Source of the DNA: Ignavibacteriales bacterium
Lineage (GTDB): Bacteria > Bacteroidota > Ignavibacteria > Ignavibacteriales > Melioribacteraceae
DNA: 47,814 nt
Assembly (NCBI GenBank): GCA_020061355.1
Contig: JAGUYK010000025.1
Span: 1-47,814 of the forward strand
Direction: 5' to 3'
Position 1 is the first letter of the stretch, and each line of letters starts with the position of its first letter. The position numbers and the translations under genes are program-made. Below the pieces are notes generated by a model, which did no database searches, was not told the origin of the DNA, and worked only from the letters and a program-made list of their open reading frames with translations. Positions 44,034-47,814 of this stretch are shown here, in pieces.

Positions 44034-44546
44034 ATGTTATTTAAACAACTCCGCACTCTTCGATTGCCGGACATTCTTACTCTTCTTGGTCTTCTGTGCG
44101 TTTCCTTTTCAGTCTATTTTTCTTTCAAAGGGAATTTAGTAATTGCATACGTTCTCATACTCACGCAATTTCTTTTAGATTATTTTGATGGAAAGTTAGC
44201 AAGAGCAATTGGCGGAGGTGCCCTGGGTGTTTACTTAGATAGTTTTACAGATTTTATGGCGGTTGCTTCCTCGGTTGTGTTTGGGTGGTTTGTTGGGATA
44301 GACAGCATAGTTATGCTCATTGCCGGATTTTTAAATGTAGGTGCAGCATCAATTAGGTTAGCATATTTCACGGCATATAAGCAAAAGGGATTTACCGGAA
44401 TTCCGACTGTATTAGCTGCATCGGCAGTCTCGACCATTGCGTTCCTTGGATATTTATTTCTACAAAAATATCTCGATTGGTTTGTGATATTTTATTTTGT
44501 CTCTGCGGTTGCAATGATTTCTGATTTAAGAATAAAAAAAGTATAA
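44034..44546 (+). CDS. CDP-alcohol phosphatidyltransferase, PssA-like
   Basis: This 170-residue membrane protein carries the family motif D49-x2-D52-G53-x2-A56-R57, then G65, D69 and D73 (DYFDGKLAR to GVYLDSFTD). The gap between Arg57 and Gly65 is seven residues, where the usual motif has eight. RLAYFTAYKQKGFTGIP resembles the phosphatidylserine synthase branch, so PssA-like transfer of phosphatidate from CDP-diacylglycerol is the best guess. A PgsA-like role cannot be excluded. The protein is shorter than typical PssA. It is 12 bases before the AI-2E gene. Confidence 0.85.
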   Translation: MLFKQLRTLRLPDILTLLGLLCVSFSVYFSFKGNLVIAYVLILTQFLLDYFDGKLARAIGGGALGVYLDSFTDFMAVASSVVFGWFVGIDSIVMLIAGFLNVGAASIRLAYFTAYKQKGFTGIPTVLAASAVSTIAFLGYLFLQKYLDWFVIFYFVSAVAMISDLRIKKV

Positions 44547-44558
44547 TCATATAATATT

Positions 44559-45632
44559 ATGAATAAACAAAGTAGTAATTCAATTCGCGGATTTAACTTA
44601 CTTATTGGTGCGGCAGCTTTTGTAATAATCATTGCCGGGGTTAATCTTGCTCAATCGGTTGTCGTACTATTTCTTGTCTCTGTTTTCCTTGCCATGCTTG
44701 GAAGTCCGCCTGTTCTCTGGTTAAAGGAGAAACATTTTCCATCCGGGATTGCTGTGCTGATTGTTATGGCGGTTATGATAATTATTCTAATTCTAATTGG
44801 TGCACAAATTGGCGCATCGTTTAACAGCTTTTCAGATGAACTCCCTTCACTACAATCGAGCATTCGAGAACAAGTGAAAGGGCTAATTGCTCTGTTAACA
44901 AGCAAGGGTATTGTAGTTAACGAAAAAATTATTCTGGAATATATCAACCCGGAAGCGATAATTAAACTTACTGCCGGATTACTATCGGGATTAAGTTCTC
45001 TGCTTTCCGATCTTGTCTTAATACTCCTGACAGTAACCTTTATCTTACTGGAAGTCTCTAGCTTTCCAAGAAAGCTCCGTACTATTCTCGGTGATCCCGA
45101 TCAAATATTTCCAAAGTTCACAACGTTTGTTGTTGATATGAAACGTTATATGGTTCTCAAAACTATAATTAACCTGACTGCCGGAATTCTGATTGCAATA
45201 TGGATGTATATACTCGGTGTTCAATTTCCTATTCTATGGGGTTTCCTGGCATTTCTACTTCATTATATACCAAATATCGGCGGATTCATTTCAGCAGCTC
45301 CAGCCGCACTTCTTGCACTTGTTCAATTCGGAATTGGAAGTGCCTTGCTTGTTATTGCCGGTAATATTTTTGTCGGATTTATAATTGGCAATGTTATTGA
45401 ACCGCGGCTTATGGGAAGGAAACTGGGACTCTCTACATTGGTAGTCTTTCTCTCACTTATTTTTTGGGGCAGTCTGCTCGGCATAGTCGGTGCGATTCTA
45501 TCCATACCGCTAACAATGGCAATTAAGTTTGCATTTGAAAATAACGAAAGCACAAAATGGATTGCTGTGTTGCTTGGTTCAGAAAAGCTCTCTGCAATTG
45601 TTAAACCATTGTCGAGGAAAAAGAAGGAGTGA
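44559..45632 (+). CDS. AI-2E family transporter (PerM-like permease)
   Basis: A 357-residue protein with about eight hydrophobic segments, including N-terminal helices, a central amphipathic region (residues about 85-130) and the typical C-terminal part (HYIPNIGGFISAAPAALLAL, IIGNVIEPRLMGRKLGLS, SLLGIVGAILSIPLT). The family includes TqsA, which exports autoinducer 2, and sodium/proton antiporters, so the substrate is open. Its stop codon overlaps the next gene's start region (GGAGTGATGATG). Confidence 0.92.
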   Translation: MNKQSSNSIRGFNLLIGAAAFVIIIAGVNLAQSVVVLFLVSVFLAMLGSPPVLWLKEKHFPSGIAVLIVMAVMIIILILIGAQIGASFNSFSDELPSLQSSIREQVKGLIALLTSKGIVVNEKIILEYINPEAIIKLTAGLLSGLSSLLSDLVLILLTVTFILLEVSSFPRKLRTILGDPDQIFPKFTTFVVDMKRYMVLKTIINLTAGILIAIWMYILGVQFPILWGFLAFLLHYIPNIGGFISAAPAALLALVQFGIGSALLVIAGNIFVGFIIGNVIEPRLMGRKLGLSTLVVFLSLIFWGSLLGIVGAILSIPLTMAIKFAFENNESTKWIAVLLGSEKLSAIVKPLSRKKKE

Positions 45633-45634
45633 TG

Positions 45635-47029
45635 ATGAAAACATCACCGACTAAAAATGCATTTTTAAATAGGAAAAAACTTTCTTTGTGGAAAATTACA
45701 AAGTATTTAGGTTTTGTTTTTGGAACTCTCATACTCATATGTTTGCTGGTATTCATTTTATTTACGGATCCGTTGATCAATAAATTTTTAAAAGTCCCAA
45801 TAACGAATGCTTTTACAGAAGCTTATCCGGAATATTCATTACAGCTTGGAGAAATGCATTACGATATCTGGAAAAATCGTTTGGGATCTGATTCTATCAT
45901 ATTGAAAAGAAACGATTCTACATTTACATCCAGCGCAGTTTCATTTTCGGTTAGCGGAATAAGCTGGATGAAAATTCTCTGGCAAAGAGGTATTACTCTT
46001 AATAATCTAACAAGGACAGTGATAGATGCACAAAATATTATTCTTAGTTTTCATAAATCACAGGAGGGACTAAAATTCGGAATGCTCCATATATCGGTAC
46101 CCAATTCTGAATTGACGGCTGATTCAATTAAGTATTTTCCTTTAATCAACGATGAACAATTTTTTGCGAAAAGTAAATTCAAGCAAACCAGGTTTCGTTT
46201 TGACATTCCTCAAATAAATATTTCGGGTTTGGATTATCTCGCTTTATTAAAAGGAAATACCTACAAAGCCAGGAGCATTAATGTTAAAGATGTGTCCGCC
46301 GATATTCTGGTGAACATGGATAGTCCCGATGACAGTAACTCAACCAATCCACTGATGCCGAACGAAGCTCTGCTATCGATGAAAGAAATAGTTAAAGTAG
46401 ACAGTTTGAAAATTATTAACGGGCAGTTGAAATATTGCGAGAAGTTTACTGTAGGAGGAACACCCGGAGTTATTACATTTAATAAAGTAAATGTTTCTAT
46501 AAGTGGGATTGCTAATCATTCTGATAACCCCGATACATCAATTATTCATGCAAACGGAATTTTTATGGATTCAGGAACAATGAAACTGTTTGTGGAAATC
46601 CCCCTCAACTCAAAGGATTTTAATTTGCGGTATTCCGGTTCGCTTGACACGATGGATGTAACCAAACTAAATACCTTCATTGAACCGGCTGAACATCAAC
46701 GTATTAAATCCGGAACTATTCACTCGGCAGAATATAAAATAAATGTTAATTCAGGATATGCAAGCGGCATGTTGCAAGTCGAGTATGAAGATCTTTCTAT
46801 TGCTCTTCTAGATAAAAAGACCGGAAGCGAAAAAGGAGTTTTCAATCAGATACTCTCCATAATAGGGAAGGCATTTGTAATCCGCGGAAACAACGTGCCG
46901 GACGAAAAAGGTAAAATGAAGATTGGTGAAATAAAATATACACGGGATCCCAAAGATACTTTCCTCCAGTTTTTATGGTATGCTCTTCGAGGCGGTGTCT
47001 CTGATGTAGTAGGTATTCCTCGAGATTAA
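45635..47029 (+). CDS. AsmA-like exported or membrane-anchored protein
   Basis: AAGGAG ends five bases before ATG 45635; ATG 45632 and GTG 45629 are alternatives. The 464-residue protein has one N-terminal membrane helix (about residues 22-45) followed by a large extracytoplasmic part of beta strands (ITLNNLTRTVIDAQNIILSF, SGLDYLALLKG). This is the general look of AsmA/DUF748-type proteins that bridge or act near the outer membrane, but the match is weak and I assign no function. It is coupled to the AI-2E gene by the overlapping stop and start region. Confidence 0.7.
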   Translation: MKTSPTKNAFLNRKKLSLWKITKYLGFVFGTLILICLLVFILFTDPLINKFLKVPITNAFTEAYPEYSLQLGEMHYDIWKNRLGSDSIILKRNDSTFTSSAVSFSVSGISWMKILWQRGITLNNLTRTVIDAQNIILSFHKSQEGLKFGMLHISVPNSELTADSIKYFPLINDEQFFAKSKFKQTRFRFDIPQINISGLDYLALLKGNTYKARSINVKDVSADILVNMDSPDDSNSTNPLMPNEALLSMKEIVKVDSLKIINGQLKYCEKFTVGGTPGVITFNKVNVSISGIANHSDNPDTSIIHANGIFMDSGTMKLFVEIPLNSKDFNLRYSGSLDTMDVTKLNTFIEPAEHQRIKSGTIHSAEYKINVNSGYASGMLQVEYEDLSIALLDKKTGSEKGVFNQILSIIGKAFVIRGNNVPDEKGKMKIGEIKYTRDPKDTFLQFLWYALRGGVSDVVGIPRD

Positions 47030-47075
47030 GTTTCCTGATAAATAATTCTCTATGAAATAAAATGAGCAAACTAAA

Positions 47076-47117
47076 CCAAAGGATGTAGTTCCTTTTTCAT
47101 CCCTTTGGACGATTGAA
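47076..47117 (+). repeat. Dispersed intergenic element, copy 9
   Basis: It reads CCAAAGGATGTAG, TTCCTTTTTCA, TCCCTTTG, GACGATTG. The next gene start is about 315 bases away, with a hairpin in between. Confidence 0.85.
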
Positions 47118-47240
47118 TGGGAATCTATTTCTTTCTATAATTGTGCCGCAATGAAAAGACCAGGAGAGCGTTTAAGGCAATAAGATCGGATGCTTTTTTT
47201 ATTAGTTTGAGTGGTCGTTTCATGCCCCACAACCCCCCTT

Positions 47241-47284
47241 AACCCAGCTGGAAAGTCATAGCATTATTTACAGCTGGGTTTATT
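47241..47284 (+). terminator. Terminator-like hairpin (10-base-pair stem)
   Basis: AACCCAGCTG at 47241-47250 pairs perfectly with CAGCTGGGTT at 47271-47280 around a 20-base loop and is followed by TATTATTTGGG. The T run is short and interrupted. It could end transcription from the AsmA-like gene or from element copy 9. Confidence 0.6.
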
Positions 47285-47432
47285 ATTTGGGTTTGATGAA
47301 AAAGAATAACATAAAATTTGAAGTGCTATGCAAAAACAAAATGCAATTACCGGGCTTTTATTCTTCACTTCTAAGTGGAATTAGAAGAATATAATTCTTA
47401 ATAGAATATGTTATTGAAAAACTACAACTGAA

Positions 47433-47814
47433 ATGCAAAACAAATCATTAAATATTATCCCACTGCTTCTTTTATTTACCACTTTGAGTTACCCTTTATC
47501 AGTTAAAGAGAAAACAGTTATTAAATCAAGCCCTTACTTTCCGGTTAATAATGGAATCACATTGGTTTACAAATCATCTTTTGGTGAAACTATTACAAAT
47601 TATTTCCAGGATGGTGAATTTATAATAAGTGATAGTAAAGGTGATAAGTTCAAGTATATACAGACATTACTAACAAAAGAAGACGGTGTTTATGTTCAGG
47701 AAATATATCAGTACTTTAAAATATTTCTATTCATTAAAAAAGAAGCAACCTTCACTTATGAGAAACCTCTGTTAAGATTTCCCTTACCATTGTTGCCGGG
47801 TATGGAGTGGGAAT
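47433..47814 (+). CDS. Exported hypothetical protein (3' end beyond the window)
   Basis: From ATG 47433 an open frame of 127 codons runs off the window. It begins MQNKSLNIIPLLLLFTTLSY, a probable signal peptide, followed by a beta-rich part (PYFPVNNGITLVYKSSFGET, IYQYFKIFLFI, LRFPLPLLPGMEWE). The closing PLLPGMEWE pattern is like that of small exported proteins of Bacteroidota with no known function. The ribosome site is poor (AACTG). It is the first gene after element copy 9. Confidence 0.6.
   Translation, partial: MQNKSLNIIPLLLLFTTLSYPLSVKEKTVIKSSPYFPVNNGITLVYKSSFGETITNYFQDGEFIISDSKGDKFKYIQTLLTKEDGVYVQEIYQYFKIFLFIKKEATFTYEKPLLRFPLPLLPGMEWE

Larger units (their letters stand above)
47030..47432 (+). 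other. 403-base intergenic region with element, hairpin and leader
   Basis: It contains element copy 9 (47076-47117). About 125 bases later there is a terminator-like hairpin (47241-47280), then an AT-rich stretch to the next start. A short RNA beginning near the element and ending at the hairpin is possible. No ORF longer than about ten codons with a ribosome site was seen. Confidence 0.6.

Noticed and set aside
19821..47117. The dispersed element as a conserved RNA hairpin (AAAGGATG pairing with CATCCTTT).
   Set aside because: The arms pair well in copies 2, 4 and 9, but not in copies 6 (GAAG) and 7 (GATT), and there is no compensating change. The direct half-site repeat is kept in all nine, so a structured RNA is not the favoured reading.
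19821..47117. The repeated elements as a CRISPR array or transposon ends.
   Set aside because: Copies are kilobases apart with unrelated genes between them, there are no cas or transposase genes, and all copies point the same way.

Overview
The window looks like a piece of an AT-rich chromosome from the Bacteroidota/Chlorobi side of the tree, most like the Ignavibacteria. That placement is an inference from the gene families (OmpA with thrombospondin type 3 repeats, DUF6600-like and lmo0937-like proteins, large PAS hybrid kinases, Cys-type sulfatases with an anaerobic maturase), not from a marker gene. Every convincing gene is on the + strand. No rRNA, tRNA, CRISPR array, transposase or phage gene was seen.

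Region 1 (1-19712) is one uninterrupted run of 13 genes whose largest gap is about 31 bases, so it is probably a single operon that began before the window. It encodes a mostly exported system for a sulfated, acid-containing polysaccharide. The genes are a GH28-like enzyme (5' end missing), a calcineurin-like phosphoesterase, three tandem paralogues of about 800 residues (LamG domain plus a propeller-like domain), a PA14/Asp-box sialidase-like lipoprotein, two formylglycine sulfatases and a parallel beta-helix protein. They are followed by an HpcH/HpaI aldolase with a signal peptide, a DapA-like lyase, a URO-D-like protein and the anaerobic sulfatase-maturating enzyme, which carries a SEC-C tail. 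The two aldolase-fold proteins suggest that 2-keto-3-deoxy acids derived from the glycan are split to pyruvate. No SusC/SusD pair is present.

Region 2 (20161-26469) holds three tandem membrane-anchored pilin-like proteins that all start Met-Gly, a CsbD-like small protein, a 42-residue Lys-rich protein with a very strong ribosome site, a TSP3-OmpA porin, and an M48 lipoprotein protease lying between two near-identical terminator hairpins.

Region 3 (26798-41656) is a signalling block. It contains five large histidine kinases, one of them apparently split by a one-base frameshift, a stand-alone receiver and a bacteriohemerythrin. No DNA-binding output protein is present. One kinase has four tandem PAS units with an exact 426-base period. 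Its first unit and its upstream leader are duplicated, nearly unchanged, in front of another kinase.

Region 4 (41953-47814) has a doubtful small ORF, a DUF6600-like protein, an lmo0937-like membrane peptide, a PssA-like CDP-alcohol phosphatidyltransferase, an AI-2E permease, an AsmA-like protein and the start of an exported protein. The mixture in regions 2-4 suggests an envelope/stress programme.

The most interesting observation is a family of nine near-identical intergenic elements, each about 40 bases, all in the same orientation. They lie about 40-340 bases upstream of kinase, envelope and small stress-like genes, and only in the part of the window after 19.7 kb. Their core is GTAG followed by two TCCCTTT half-sites whose starts are 11 bases apart in all nine copies. 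I do not recognise it. It looks like a shared promoter/operator or leader element of a regulon.
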